Assembly (NCBI GenBank): GCA_945859605.1
Contig: OX243824.1
Span: 24,931,814-24,995,813 of the forward strand
Source of the DNA: Lumbricus rubellus
Taxonomy: Eukaryota > Annelida > Clitellata > Crassiclitellata > Lumbricidae
Direction: 5' to 3'
Length of the DNA: 64,000 bases
Part shown: one piece after another, positions 1 through 11,475 of the stretch
How positions within the stretch are numbered: the first letter of the stretch is position 1
Layout of the letters: each line of letters begins with the position of its first letter
Notes under the pieces: model-generated
What the model was told of the DNA's origin: nothing
The model's input: only the letters and a program-made list of their open reading frames with translations
Database searches by the model: none
Made by a program: the position numbers and the translations under genes

Positions 1-1290
1 ATTGCTCAATCTCTATCTCTTGCCTATCTACTTGTCTATCTATTTCTAGTAATTACCCTTTCGGGATTTCTTCAACTCTCCCTTTATATGTAAATAGGCT
101 TCCTCTTCTCGCGTATTTCTGGATTGGCGCGAAACGTGTGCCATAGAACTACGTAGAGCTATTGATGATGCGCCACCTAAAAAACAGATATAATTTTCAT
201 ATTCAAATTTGATTGGTCTGTATGCGATAGTCATAGAGGAGTTTTCCCGATTGCAACAGCAATTGCCAGTTACTGTATACATACGACGGGGGAAGCCAAA
301 GGTGTTGCTAAAAAAATTACTTTACGTTTTCATACCTCTGAAGTTTAGTAGGCTAACTAGTCAGCTGTTCGTAAACGGACAAGAAGAAGAAGAAGCAGAA
401 CAAAGAAGAATAGAGAATGGAGCAAACCATGCAACACCAATTCTAGTTCATTAATCGAGTCGATACGGCCTTTGACACAATAAGAAGCGACCGTAATATG
501 CAACATGTGACGCCACAGGTCCCAACGCGTGTTCGGAAGATAATCAAACGACTGAAGGACCGAATAATTTTAACTAAGGAATCACTTCGGATCCCGAGAT
601 GCGACCTGTGGCGTCATGTGTTCCATATTACGGACGCTCCTTATAGTGTGGACGGACGTATCGACTCGATCAATGAACTAGAATTGGGTTTTTGACCAAC
701 ACCTACACCTTTGCCTCCGACAAATCAAACCCAATTCTAGTTCATTGATCGAGTCGATACGTCCGTCCACGCTCTAAGGAGCGTCCGTAATATGGAAAAC
801 ATAACGCCACATGTCGCATCTCGGGATCCGAAGTTAATCGAAATCGTTCGACATATAATTGATCTTTAAACCACTGAAGGACCGATCACTTTCAACTAAT
901 TACCCCAAGTTCGAAAGAATGCTAGCAAAATCTAATAGACAATTGTATCAATCGTTCTTGTTGTATACATGTATTTCTTGCACTGCTTGCCATCTATTTC
1001 TGTTTGGGTTTTCTATTAAAAAATATCTCTCTATCTGTCGCTCTGAACGTATACTTTCTTCCTAATCGTGATATCTTTCCACTCGAAACGGGATTATGAT
1101 ACACGGGAAATGTTTTAAACTTACGTCGCAAAACTATTGTCAAATCCATCCATCGATAATGACTATTTCTGAATTGACACGATACAGGTAGGCCTACCCA
1201 AGAAGTAAGCTACGCAGAGATATTTCGAAGGTGTATCATTTTCAAAGAGATGCCGTTTTCTGATTGAAATATATGTGGGCTGATTCATAT
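1..1290. repeat. Dispersed repeat family A, copy 1 (unclassified)
   Basis: Most of this stretch recurs at 9,300-10,270 in the same order. Shared landmarks are a block containing ATTGGCGCGAAA, a block containing TTGGTCTGTATGCGATAGTC, the string AATCGAGTCGATACG, and a block around CAAAATCTAATAGACAATTG. Shorter copies lie at 1,264-1,690 and 2,040-2,480. The small open frames in each copy (60-99 codons) are not the same frame between copies, so I see no coding function. No terminal repeats or target duplications were identified, so the class is unknown. It is probably a degraded non-autonomous element that spread locally. Confidence 0.6.
585..833. repeat. 109-bp-arm inverted repeat (hairpin) inside family A
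   Basis: The sequence at 585-692 is repeated in reverse complement at 727-833 with few mismatches, around a ~34-bp loop (693-726). The arm runs from CTTCGGATCCCGAGATGCGA to GAACTAGAATTGGGTTT. The right arm also matches the direct-orientation copy at about 1,505-1,615, so the hairpin looks like two head-to-head copies of the family's end segment. Confidence 0.75.
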
Positions 1291-1690
1291 TTGTTTGGTC
1301 TGTCTGCAATAGTCATAGAAAAAGATTTTTCTCGTTCGCATCAGCGACTGCCACTGCCAGTATACGGCAAAGGTGTAGGTGTTGGTCAAAATTATTACTT
1401 TACGTTCTCATACCTCTTAAATTTAGTAGGCCAATGGTCAGCTATTCGTAAACGGACAAGGAGTCGAAGAAGCAGAATAAAGAAGAATAGGAATGGAGCA
1501 AATCAAACCCAATTCTAGTTCATTGATCGAGTCGATACGTCCGTCCACACTATAAGGAGCGTCCGTAATATGGAACACATGACGCCACGGGTCGCATCTC
1601 GGGATCCGAAGTTCGACATAATATTATAATTGATCTTTAAACCACTGAAGGACCGATTACTTTAAACTAATTTCCGTTGTTGCCTAGCCT
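1264..1690. repeat. Dispersed repeat family A, copy 2
   Basis: This carries the family core (TTGGTCTG...GCAATAGTCATAGAAAAAG) followed by the CCAATTCTAGTTCATTGATC end segment. It is closely similar to 150-480, 2,130-2,460 and 9,500-9,900. No coding capacity is supported. Confidence 0.6.
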
Positions 1691-1696
1691 ACAAGG

Positions 1697-1990
1697 CTTA
1701 AAGTGTGGCAGGACGGTCATGGACGGCGTCCTGGCACTTTTTCAAATTTCTAGGCCGTCCTGCCACCTATTTGGCCAGAACATCTGAAAATGTGTTCAGC
1801 GTCCTGGCACTTCTTTTGGAAAGGTAAGGAGCGTCCAGGTACTTCTCTTTTTACACTTTTAGCACTGCTAGCCTAGAAATGTCAAGCTGTGATCGACCAA
1901 CAAGTCATAAAGTTTCCACCACATGCAGTTAAAATACGACCGACTGTTTTGTTAGTTCGAAAAGTCCTATTCAGGCAAATTAGGAAAGTA
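1697..1990. repeat. GGACGGTCATGGACGGCGTC repeat plus family B fragment
   Basis: From 1,697 to 1,850 there are alternating direct and inverted copies of a motif around GGACGGTCATGGACGGCGTC and GGACGCC. The same type of sequence recurs at 28,338-28,490. From about 1,860 a second fragment (GCCTAGAAATGTCAA...AAAATACGACCGACTG) recurs at 8,850-8,950 and 10,465-10,540. Both parts look like non-coding dispersed repeats. Confidence 0.55.
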
Positions 1991-2039
1991 CTTAAACATC
2001 TCACGCTACGCGTTTACTATAATAATGCTACCAAATAAT

Positions 2040-2480
2040 ATGTAAAAGGACTTCCTGTCCTCGCCTATTTTTGGATTGGCGCGAAACGGGCGCCCTAGAA
2101 TTACATGGAGCTGCTATGAAGTTGCGCCACCTAAAAGATATATATTTTTGTATTCAAATTTGTTTGGTCTGTATGCGATAGTCATAGAAAAAGAATTTCC
2201 CCGTTCACATCAGCGACTCCCAGCATTCGACAGTCGGAGGCAAAGGTGTTGGTGTTGACAAAGGTGTTGTAAATTACGTTCTCATACCTCTGAAGTTTAG
2301 TAGGCCAACTGGTCAGCTGTTCGTAAACGGACATGGGGAGAAGAAGCAGAAAACGAAGCATATGGAATGGAGCAAACCAACCCCAATTCTAGTTCATTAA
2401 TCGAGTCGATACGCCCTTCGACACATAAGGAGCGTCCGTAATGTGCAACACGCGGAAGGACCGAATACAGGTCAAACTCA
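2040..2480. repeat. Dispersed repeat family A, copy 3
   Basis: The order is the same as copy 1: ATTGGCGCGAAACG, then the TTGGTCTGTATGCGATAGTC block, then AATCGAGTCGATACG and GGAGCGTCCGTAAT. It ends close to the start of the tandem methyltransferase-like units. Confidence 0.6.
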
Positions 2481-2703
2481 AAATCATTTCATTTAGCATT
2501 TCATCCTTTCGCCAGATTCTGATGTTTCATTAAGTTATCCATCGTATACATTATAAGGCTAAAGCAAGTCTCGGAGCGGCATTGATCTCAGATTTCCCAT
2601 AACTCCGTGTAATGAAATAATCGTCTGTTTGAATAACTTAGTAAACCACGTAATAATAAAACAATCGTTGTTTTTTCTTTCAATGCATTCAAACATCTTT
2701 CAG

Positions 2704-2964
2704 CTGAATCGAGAGCTGAATGTCGATCGCATTCGACTGCTTGACATTGCGTGCGGAAACAATGGTGTGGATGTGGGACAATTTCTGAAGATCATAGACG
2801 ACGTTGATTATAGGAGATTCGACATCGTTCCCCATCTGATCAACCGCCATCGAAAGAACTACGTCAACCAATCCAACTCGTCGTTTCGACTTCAAGATAG
2901 GCCTCTATTACGCGATGGTTCTTACAAATCCAGTGATCTAATCTTGTGTCCAATGATAATGTAA
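2704..2964 (+). pseudogene. Class I methyltransferase-like exon, copy 1
   Basis: A pyrimidine tract and CATCTTTCAG acceptor immediately precede 2,704. The following frame reads through the features of a class I SAM-dependent methyltransferase fragment: a glycine motif-I-like LLDIACG, an aspartate-rich stretch ending FDIVPHLINRH (acidic strand-2 position), and SSDLILC, which fits the strand-4 motif of this fold. The family normally continues RD-x-x-QH after LILC. Here the frame reads CPMIM and stops, so the copy is partial or decayed. Only about 85 codons are present against well over 200 for a complete enzyme, and no other exons were found. The assignment rests on motif recognition only. The opposite strand is also open, but without splice logic. 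Confidence 0.5.
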
Positions 2965-3440
2965 CATTTCTTCACCTTTATAAAAGTATTTGCTCACAAC
3001 TTTTGAGGGTTCGATGGTTTAATGGCACACATTGATGATGCACTATGTAAATTTATTTAAAAAATTGGCACTTGGGGGATTGAGTGTAGATAGCACATAT
3101 TATGTTTCACGCGGTATAAGTTGGTGACGTGAGTAAATTCCATCCACTTTGCATTCTCTCAGATTATCGAAAGTTTATTCTTCGAATAGGTGAACCTCAT
3201 AATGATTAAATTTCATTCTCATTTCATCCTTTCGCCAGATTCTGATATGTTTGATTAAGTTATCCATCATATACATTTAAGACTAAAGCTAGTCTCGGAG
3301 CGGCATTGATCTCAGACTTTCCACAACTACGTGGAATGAAAACACTGTGTCATATATTCGTCTGCTTGAATAACTCAATAAACAACGTAATAATAAAATC
3401 ATCGTTGTTTTTTCCTTCAATGCATTCAAACATCTTTCAG

Positions 3441-3760
3441 CTGGATCGAGAGCTGAATGTTGATCGCATTCGACTGCTTGACATTGCGTGCGGAAACAAT
3501 GGTGTGGATGTGGGACAATTTCTGAAGATCATAGACGACGTTGATTATAGAAGATTCGTCATCGTTCCCCATCTGATCAACCGCCATCGAAAGAACTACG
3601 TCAACCAATCCAACTCGTCGTTTCGACTTCAAGATAGGCCTATATTACGCGATGGTTCTTACAAATCCTGAGATCAAATCTTGTGTGAAATGATACTGCA
3701 AAATTTCTTCGCCTTTTTGGATAAGTATTTGTTCACAACTTTTCAGGGTTCAATGGTTTG
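3441..3760 (+). pseudogene. Class I methyltransferase-like exon, copy 2 (broken)
   Basis: This is the same exon as the one at 2,704, with the same CATCTTTCAG acceptor just before 3,441. In this frame the two copies differ at about five positions over the shared exon: two silent changes (including GTC to GTT) and three amino-acid changes (N to D, D to V, L to I). A stop codon at about 3,669 interrupts it before the LIL motif. Beyond the stop the same frame continues with recognisable family sequence (QILCEMILQ, then DKYLFTTF), so the original exon was longer and this copy is a pseudogene. It is on the same strand and in the same tandem array as copy 1. Confidence 0.5.
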
Positions 3761-4059
3761 ATGGCACATAATGATTATGCATTATGTATATTTGTCTAAA
3801 AAATCTGGCACTTATGTGGATTGATTGTAGATAGCACATGATTATTATGTTTCACGTGAGATACGTCGGTGACGGAGGTAAATTCCATCCACTTTGCGTT
3901 CTCTCAGTTCATCGAAAGTTTATCTTTCTAACAGGTGAACCTCTTAATGATTTCATTTAGCAATTCATCCTTTCGCCAGATTCTGATATGTTTGATTAAG
4001 TTATCCATCGTATACATTTAAGGCTAAAGCAAGTCTCGGAGCAGCATTGATCTTTTAAA

Positions 4060-5400
4060 ATTTCTTCGCACTAAATAAACTATTCATATGAAAGCTGATA
4101 CACGAAATGAAACTTTAAATTTTGCATTAAAAACTTCATTGAAAATTACTCGTGTTCTTAATTTCCAGCTTTGCTTTTTTCAAGCTCTTAATTGCTAGGC
4201 TACTAAAACATTTAAACGCGATCATCGAAAACATGTTGCCCCCTGCAAAATTTTCTGCGGGCGCCCATGCTCGCATAGCATATTGATCATAAGACTCGCT
4301 TCGCTCGTGCGTGTGTAGTTTTGTACTGTAGGCCTATTGCAAATGTTGTATTTCCAGCAATTTCTATAGCATCGCCAGTTGCAAGCTACTTCTAGGATGA
4401 TCTACGCGCATATTGTAGCAAGTAGACCTATAATTTAAATTGACACCATAGGCGTACGAGGCGAGGGTCCAGGAGATCCGAAGGGGAGAAGGCCCCCAAA
4501 TTTCGGGAAAGTCTGTTTTTTCGGGCAAGCAGTCAACCCGATGACTAAAAAAGGTCTTCAACTTTTTTTGTCTGAGAAAAATAGTATTTTCCACCGCGAG
4601 ATTTATTTTTCGGGCAGAAGTAAAATCTTGAAACCCCACTGCTGAAATCTCCCGTACGCCTTTGGCCGCCACTACTTCGTAAAACCATGCACATTACGAA
4701 TGTCAGGTTCAAGCCTACGAAGGCCTATTTCTATAACATCGCTAGTTGCAAGCTACTTCTATAGGATGAGTTGCACGCATATTATAACGTGTATTGTCTT
4801 TGTAGGCCTGCTGTATTGCATTTGCAACAGTTTCTATAGAATCTCTAGCTGCAAGCTACTTCTATGATGATTTACACGCATATTGTAGCAAGTGTGATTA
4901 TTTAAGCCGCCACTACTTCATAAACCCATGCACATTACGAGTGTTGGGCTTGAGTAAGGCCTATTCAGAATGCAATGCAATGCGATGCTTAAACAATTAT
5001 TGGCAGCACACCTTGCCGTTCACCGCTCTTCGACTGTGGAATCCTATAGGCCCTAAAGAAACTAACTAGGCCCTATAATTCCCAAATTTAGAAATGAGCA
5101 AAAACGTGTGAATCATTTTTAACAGACTAAAAGTGGCAGCGGCTGCGTTGGTTTGTTATTTATAAGCTGAGCAATCGCTGCTGCATGCAAATTAAAGTCG
5201 TTTGAAGTCCTAGATGTATATTTCTAGTAAACTAATCAACACAAGGTAAAACTTATCTTACTGCTGTTTCATTTCTAGAGCACAATGAAGCGATAAAACT
5301 TCTCGAATTGTGATGCTTACACATGGAAACACCAGCAAGTCTTGTTCGGTTCTAACTTCATGCACATTTTCCACAGACTCGCGAGCCCTAAGTCGCCGTT
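4060..5400. other. Non-genic; ~60-bp interspersed repeat in three copies
   Basis: The string TTGCAAGCTACTTCTA, with flanking CGCATATT, recurs at about 4,378-4,415, 4,746-4,785 and 4,850-4,890. A G-rich block at 4,450-4,500 and the phrase GATGACTAAAAAAGGTC near 4,540 belong to a repeat that recurs at 7,710 and 7,805. Acceptor-like TGTTTCATTTCTAG lies at about 5,266-5,279, upstream of the glycosyltransferase ATG, and may mark a 5' UTR exon. No coding region is supported. Confidence 0.4.
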
Positions 5401-5403
5401 ATA

Positions 5404-6495
5404 ATGCAGATTTCAAGGCTACATAAACGAAAGAAAGGCGTATTGACTGTCATATTTGTGGTGACTTTCGTCTTCATCTACTGTGGTGAAATGAGTTTGA
5501 GAACTTTTAACTTAGCGTCGAGCAGTTATTTTAGTTTCAACCATAGAAAACCCTCGGTTCCGCAATGTTTGACTGGAACACCGTGCGTTTACGAAGACGA
5601 AGTTGACTTCAGAATAATTGTCATCACGTACAACAGAGCAGAGTCGTTAATGAATTTGTTAAAAATTATTGATGAAGTTGAGTTGGACGGAGACAAAGCA
5701 GCTTTGGAAATCTGGATCACAGAAGCAAGAATGGTCAAGTACACAATGAAACCGTTAAGGCTGCACGTTCATTTAAGTGGCGACATGGACTAACTCGTGT
5801 TCATATACAGAAGGATCATGCAGGAATCTATGGACAGTGGATAGATACATGCAGACCAAGAAACCCCAAATCCAAGGAACTGGCGCTGATTTTAGAGGAT
5901 GACATCAGTGTTTCAAAGTACAGCTATCAATGGATTAAAGCTGTTCATCGATTTTATAATTCAAGAAACGATTTCGCTGGAACCACACTCACAAGTGACG
6001 AACAGAAATCACACGATGGTTCCTTCAACGAATTAGTAGTTCCCAAAAACGAGACTGTCTTCAATGCTCTTCATGTACAAATGCATTGGAATATGGGGAT
6101 TCTCTCCAAAGCCATCTGTGTGGAAAGACTTTCAAGACTGGTACCTTATGCATATTAACAAATCGGAATTTCACCCGTATATTCCTGGCAGCGTTACAAC
6201 TCAATGGTATAAGAGCTTTGAAGAAAGTGGAACAACTGACTCCATGTGGGAGCAATGGTTGATATGTTTCGCCTATTCCCAGAAACTCCTCAACATATAC
6301 AACAATCTGAAAGTGTACAACAGTGATTCTTCTTCTTGTCTTTGCATTAATCGTCGTGAAGTTGGACTACACGTCGGTTCAAAGGACAGAGAGGATTACT
6401 GCACGCTGTTAGACAGATGGGATGACAACTACGTGAAGTTATCACAGAACATTATGAAATTGGACTGGGATGATAAAATAATAGACAGATACTAA
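5404..6495 (+). pseudogene. Type II membrane glycosyltransferase-like gene, two compensating frameshifts
   Basis: The frame opens with a short basic N-terminus and one hydrophobic segment (about residues 13-27, GVLTVIFVVTFVFIYC). This is the signal-anchor layout of Golgi glycosyltransferases. A GT-A-type start FRIIVITYNRAESL (about residues 76-89) and the acidic LILEDDIS motif (DxD-like) follow, then WGFSP and WEQWLI blocks. The reading frame shifts twice. A single base is missing after 5,718, and one extra base lies near 6,063, so the middle ~345 bp are in another frame and the last part returns to the first. Net length is about 363 codons ending at the 6,495 stop, in one exon. The sequence resembles an uncharacterised invertebrate glycosyltransferase family, with donor and acceptor unknown. 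It is either a young pseudogene or a good gene with two assembly indels. Confidence 0.6.
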
Positions 6496-8460
6496 GACAC
6501 TTATCCAGCTGCGGAGGTCTTGGACAAGTCACATGCACGTTTAATCAATCATTATGGAAACGTATTTTGTAAGCTTACTACAAGATCGGGATCATCGGGT
6601 GTAAAGAAACTTGTGCTTTACGTTAGAGTAGCTGATGAGAAATTTTGATTTTTGCGATTTTTATTACATCACGAGCTATGAAGAGCCTATATATATACTT
6701 GAACACATGTAGCCTTATCGTGGATATTAATCAAGTTTGCTTTTGAATGTACCCTGTCTCTCATGACAGAAATTGCTGCTATTGTATTATAATATTGCAC
6801 TGTAATGTATCATACATTTATTGTGTTTACTTAATCTTTTTATAAAGCGTCTTTATTACGGTGAACCGTTCAAAGGCGCTCCCAGTGCGCAAAAAAACAC
6901 ACGAGAAGAAGCATGTTTCAGAAGAGAGGAGAAGAGAGACTGCCAGACAAAAGTGCAGAGGAACAACAGGGAGAGCGCATTCCAAAATAGAAGGACCAAT
7001 TAAGATAAATGATCGAGACTGAGCCTGTGAGTTCCCGCAGTTCGCTTTTTATGCCTCTGTTCGCGATCTTCACTGCTACCGTCAGTTGCGCCATCTCAGG
7101 GTAGTCTCTCGCTTGCTTTCATGTAGGCCTACCTCTAATTCGACCACTACTTTTGTCCATTACTGCGGGTTCTGTGCATGGTTGAATGCCTTATTGGCCG
7201 TTTCTCAAAAATTTTCATGCCACCGATTATATGCGGAATGTCCTGCATTGGCTCCCTAACCCGGTTATCTGCATTGGTTTGGTCGTGGTGCCTCCTAGAT
7301 GTCGCCACTGCATATTTGCAAGAGCTCTGTTGCTCTTTATATTAGGATTTTCAGGGGCATCTTCGTTCCTCGGGTGTGAAGACCTCGTTTCCTGAGCACA
7401 AAATGCGTTAAGACAGCACCATTTTTCTCTGTTACTTGCCCACCCTCCATAGCATGGAATGAACTCCAACAGTCTTGTGCCAATAAATTTATAAATGTCT
7501 ATAGGGTTTGCTCAGATTTTGTCGCAGCCTTAAAGTCAGGGCTTTTCAACGTGCAATTCTACACAAAATGTGCTGTCGTAAAAGAGTCTGTGCAGTTGTC
7601 AACGCAATCTTGCGCAGTGATAATCATTACAAGGAGGTACCTGCAGCCGGTTTACCGCGTAAGAGCGAAATAGAAAGAAGGGCTTGTGCCAAATTTCCAG
7701 ATTTCAAGCGGATGACTAAAAAAGGTCATCAGATGTTATAATAGACGGCGACTTGATACATTTCTGAGGAAAGTTGGGACATAGTGTATTATTTTCTGAG
7801 ACAAAGGACTAAAAAGGTCATCAGAATTTTTTGCCGGCGACTTGCGACCTTTTTGGGGAAAGTTTCTCAGAAACCACACTAGTTGTGCAGTTGTAAAAAT
7901 TTCCTTTCAAAAGCCCAGCTTAAAGCCGTACTTTTCAGCGGGGCCGTGTCGGGAGCGGTTCTGCGTAGTAGCCTAAAATTGAAGTCTACAAAATGAATGA
8001 ATGAATGAAAGAATGAATGAATGAATATTGGCAGACTCAGTACCGCGGAAAGCCACATTAGGCGGCTTTTAGGCCTATCTCATTTTTGCACTTCAATATT
8101 GAGTGTTAGTTAATGATTATGACTTACTTGACTTATGGCCTTGGCGATGCCCCATCACGCAGAAGCCGCTCATCTAAGGAAGCTCTCCAAAAGTCTCCAT
8201 CTCCCTCTGTTCTCCGCTTGATGCACAGCCTCCTGCAACCGGCTTGAGTGATCAAGACTTTGACCCGAGAGTAGAAAGTTTTGCTTTCCATATTTAAGTT
8301 TCATGATCGGGGGTAAAAAGGCGACTGATCAGGTCTCTCCTTCCTAATTGATGATTATAATATTATGAAAAAAAACTAGTTGGATTTCTTATTAAAATTT
8401 TTGTGGTCTGATTTCAAAAATCAAACACAGACTTATTAAGTTCACCCATTATTGGCAAAA
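6496..8460. other. Non-genic stretch with small repeats
   Basis: I see no gene here. It contains the 3' flank of the glycosyltransferase, two copies of a GACTAAAAA(A)GGTCATCAGA phrase (about 7,712 and 7,808) shared with 4,540, and a tetranucleotide (AATG)n run at 7,991-8,027. Open frames of 60-80 codons are not supported by any recognisable motif. Confidence 0.4.
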
Positions 8461-8499
8461 ACCGTAACGTATGAACACTGGGTGCATGCCTTAGTCCAA

Positions 8500-9000
8500 A
8501 CGACAACGCTATGGAACCAGCAATACTATAATCGACCGCTGCGGATACCTTGAAGGTAGGCCTTCCAAAGAACTACGCAGAGATATTTTGAAGGTGTCAG
8601 TTTCATGGAGATACAGTGTTCTGATTTAAATATAATTATTTGTGCTGATTGCGAAAACGAAACAAAGATTTGTGCACTACGCTATAATACTACACGCAAC
8701 TAATGGGCAGAAATCAAAATGTCTGGATTCTAAATGCATGTATCAGTCCATACGACACCGATGGCAATTAAGCATTTTGTAACTGACGACATAATTACAC
8801 CAATCGATCAACATTGCCTAATATCTGGTACAATACCGTTGTCGCCTAGCCTAGAAATGTCAAACTGTGACCGACGAACAACTAATGAAGCTTTCACCAC
8901 AGTTAAAATACGATCGACTGTTTTGTTAGTTCGAAAAGTCCTATTCAGGAAAACCTGAAAAGTAGGCCTACTTCAATAAACCATGATCCGCGTTGAATAC
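8500..9000. repeat. Dispersed repeat family B, copy
   Basis: The order is ACTACGCAGAGATATTTTGAAG, then TGCTGATTG, then GGGCAGAAATC, then ATCGATCAACAT, then CCTAGAAATGTCAAACTGTG. It is the same as at 10,225-10,550 and, in part, at 1,205-1,290 and 1,860-1,985. The family regularly sits next to family A, so A and B may be parts of one longer element. Confidence 0.55.
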
Positions 9001-9299
9001 AATAATGCTGCCAAATTGCAAAGTGCACTGTTTTCTTAGGACTTAGAGGAACATGAAGAGACAATGAAGCAAAAGTATCTACTACAATTCATTAACTGAG
9101 TCGATACGTTCTTGGAGACACCAGCAACGTCTGCCGTAAGCAACTCGTCGCCGAAGGACCTTATCACGTGACCGCAACTGATCAATTTCGCCCGACAACT
9201 GGTCTATCTTAAGCCGGGGGAAGGATTGATGACGTTGAACTGAGCAATTGCAGACACACCAGGTTCGAATGAGAAATAGAAGAATCGAATAGAAAAGTG

Positions 9300-10550
9300 T
9301 CTTAATCGCTCGAAATCTATCTCTTGCACTTCTTTTCTGTATCTTTTCTAGTCATTACCCTTATGGTGTTTCTTCGCCTCTCTCTTAATACGTAAATAAC
9401 CTTGATGTACACGCCTATTTCTGGATATCTGGATTGGCGCGAAAAATAATCCTAGAATTACGTAGAGATGCTTTGAAGTTGCGCCACCTGAAAGAGATAG
9501 AAGTTTCATATTCAAATTTGTTTGGTCTGTATGCGATAGTTATAGAAAAAGATTTTTCCGTTCGCATCAGCGACTGTCAGTATACGACAGTCGGATGCAA
9601 AGGTGTTGGTCAAAATTTACTTTACGTTCTCACACCTCTGAAGTTTAGGGAGTCAACTGGTCAGCTGCTCGTAAACGGACATGGAAGAGAAGCAGAAGAA
9701 AGAAGAATAGGGAATGGCGCAAACCGACCCTAAGTCTAGTTCATTAATCGAGTCGATACGTCCTTCGACACATAAGGAGCGTCCGCATTCCGCAATATGC
9801 AACACGTGACACCACAGGTAACATCGCGTGTTCCGAAGATAATCGACATGGTTCGACATCTCATCAATCATCAAACGACTGAAGGACCGAATACTTTCAA
9901 CTAAGGAATCACAGACAGATACCACAAGTTCGAAGGAATACTAGCAAAATCTAATAGACAATTGTATTATTGTATTAATCGTTCTATGTCTATTTCTTGC
10001 ACTGCTTGCTATCTATATATGTATACTTCTGATTCGGTTTTCTTTATCTTTCTCTGTCGCTGTGCACGTATATTTTCTTTCAAACCGTGATATCTTTCCA
10101 CTCCAAACGTGACTATGATACACGGGTAGTAGGTTACTGTTCTAAACTTATGTCGCCCAACTATTTTCAAATCCATCCATCGATCATGATTATTTGTTAA
10201 TTGCTACGATACATGTAGGCCTATCGATGAACTACGCAGAGATATTTTGAAGCAGGGCTGATTGTGAACACGAAACAAAAAGATTTTCGTGGATCGCTGT
10301 GCTATACGCAACTCGTGGGCAGAAATCGTCTGCAGTCTCAGTGCATCAGTGTCTCACTGTCTCAGTCCAAACGACAACGCATGGCAACTAAGCATTCTGC
10401 AACCGACGACAGAGAATACCTTTTAGACCAATCGATCAACATAATATCTGGCGTAATGCCATTGTCGCCTAGCCTAGAAATGTCAAACTGTGACCGACCA
10501 ACATGTAATGAAGCTTTCACCACAGTCAAAATACGACCGTTGAAATAATA
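9300..10550. repeat. Dispersed repeat family A+B, most complete copy
   Basis: This carries all segments in order: a pyrimidine-rich leader (CTATCTCTTGCACTTC), the ATTGGCGCGAAA block, TTGGTCTGTATGCGATAGT, TCGATACGTCC, CAAAATCTAATAGACAATTG, GTGATATCTTTCCACTC, and the family B end (CCTAGAAATGTCAAACTG). It is a good reference copy for defining the family. The 99-codon and 94-codon frames are not maintained in the other copies. Confidence 0.6.
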
Positions 10551-10879
10551 ATGCTATATTTGTATGGAGACATACAAAGAGGCAAAGACGGAAGGTTAAA
10601 GCAGCCATACCGGTCAAACTTCTGAGAGAAAGGAAAAACAGAAAAAATTTCTCAAACCAGACTTCACTAAGGAAAATGAGAGGACTGGAAAGAAAGACCA
10701 AAGTCGCAATGAGGCTACTGATAGGCTGTTTTTTCTGTAACCGGCCCAGACACTCATATCAAAGCTGTGTCCTCATCCATCTCTACTGCCATAATTCATG
10801 CCTTTATGCTCATCTCATTGGTCTTCCAAAAGTTCGTTTATAATTTATTCAGTCAGTGCTCAACTCAGCTGCTAGCACT

Positions 10880-11200
10880 CTCGCAACTCCACCTTTATGG
10901 TTGATGAACTTCAATGGCTTCCTCTCCGTGCTCGCACACAATTTAAGATCCTCACTCAGACCATAAAGGTTCAGCGGGTTATCGCCCAAAAAACACTGGC
11001 TAAAGCTAAATTTCGCCCTCACTCATCTTCCCCCAACCGTCCACTTCGTTCATTCAACAAATTTCGTCACTGTAGAACTGCTTTGGCTCAGTCTCAATCA
11101 GTTGTCTCAATTGGTTCTTCTCTTTGGCATGCGCTTTCTCCTTCTGTTCACTCTACACTTCTGTCTTTTGCCTTGTCTCTTTTCAAAACCTGACTCTTCT
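10880..11200 (+). mobile_element. Non-LTR retrotransposon (CR1-like) C-terminal remnant
   Basis: The frame at 10,897-11,193 reads LQWLPLRARTQFKILTQT near its start and SIGSSLWHALSPSVHST...LFKT near its end. These match the post-reverse-transcriptase tail of CR1/L2-type ORF2 proteins (LHWLPVRxRIxFKI ... WNSLP ... SFKxxLKT). About 100 codons remain. The reverse transcriptase itself is absent, so this is a 5'-truncated, inactive copy. Confidence 0.6.
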
Positions 11201-11364
11201 CGTGGGGCCTTGTGCAATTGCTAGTACTGACAATGCAAAAGGGTATAAAAATCTGGCCACTGAATTAAAAGTGGTCATGAACAGGACAGGTTACATGTAA
11301 TTTATATGTACATAGTACATACAATAGCAAAGTTTCACCAAAACATTTAAAACAATAGAATAAT

Positions 11365-11475
11365 AATGTAAATATGAATCGCCTCTAAGCAAATAAACTT
11401 TAATTTAAAAATCCATACTTTTGGCCAAACTAATAGCGAATAACCTTACGGGGTTACTTTTTTTGTCCACCATGT
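11365..11475. mobile_element. Remnant of mariner-like terminal repeat
   Basis: AAATATGAATCGCCTCTAAG, CTTTTGGCCAAACTAATAG and TTTTTTTGTCCACC line up with the right ends of the elements at 25,570-25,690 and 31,210-31,326. Only one end is visible. Confidence 0.4.

Larger units (their letters stand above)
2490..4055 (+). repeat. Tandem duplication, ~735-bp unit, 2.1 copies
   Basis: Unit 1 spans about 2,490-3,215 and unit 2 about 3,216-3,950. A third, truncated copy (about 3,951-4,055) holds only the first ~100 bp. Each unit begins near TTTCATCCTTTCGCCAGATT and includes GTCTCGGAGC, a pyrimidine-rich tract with splice-acceptor form, an exon-like open frame, and a downstream non-coding segment containing TTCCATCCACTTTGC. 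Because non-coding flanks were duplicated along with the exon, this is a genomic tandem duplication and not a retrocopy. Confidence 0.85.

Noticed and set aside
2689..2895. Minus-strand ORF (68 codons) over the methyltransferase-like exon
   Set aside because: It has no splice signals on that strand, more amino-acid than silent changes between copies, and no recognisable motif. The plus strand has both acceptor and family motifs.
9653..9925. 90-codon ORF in family A
   Set aside because: The frame is not preserved in the other copies of the same repeat.
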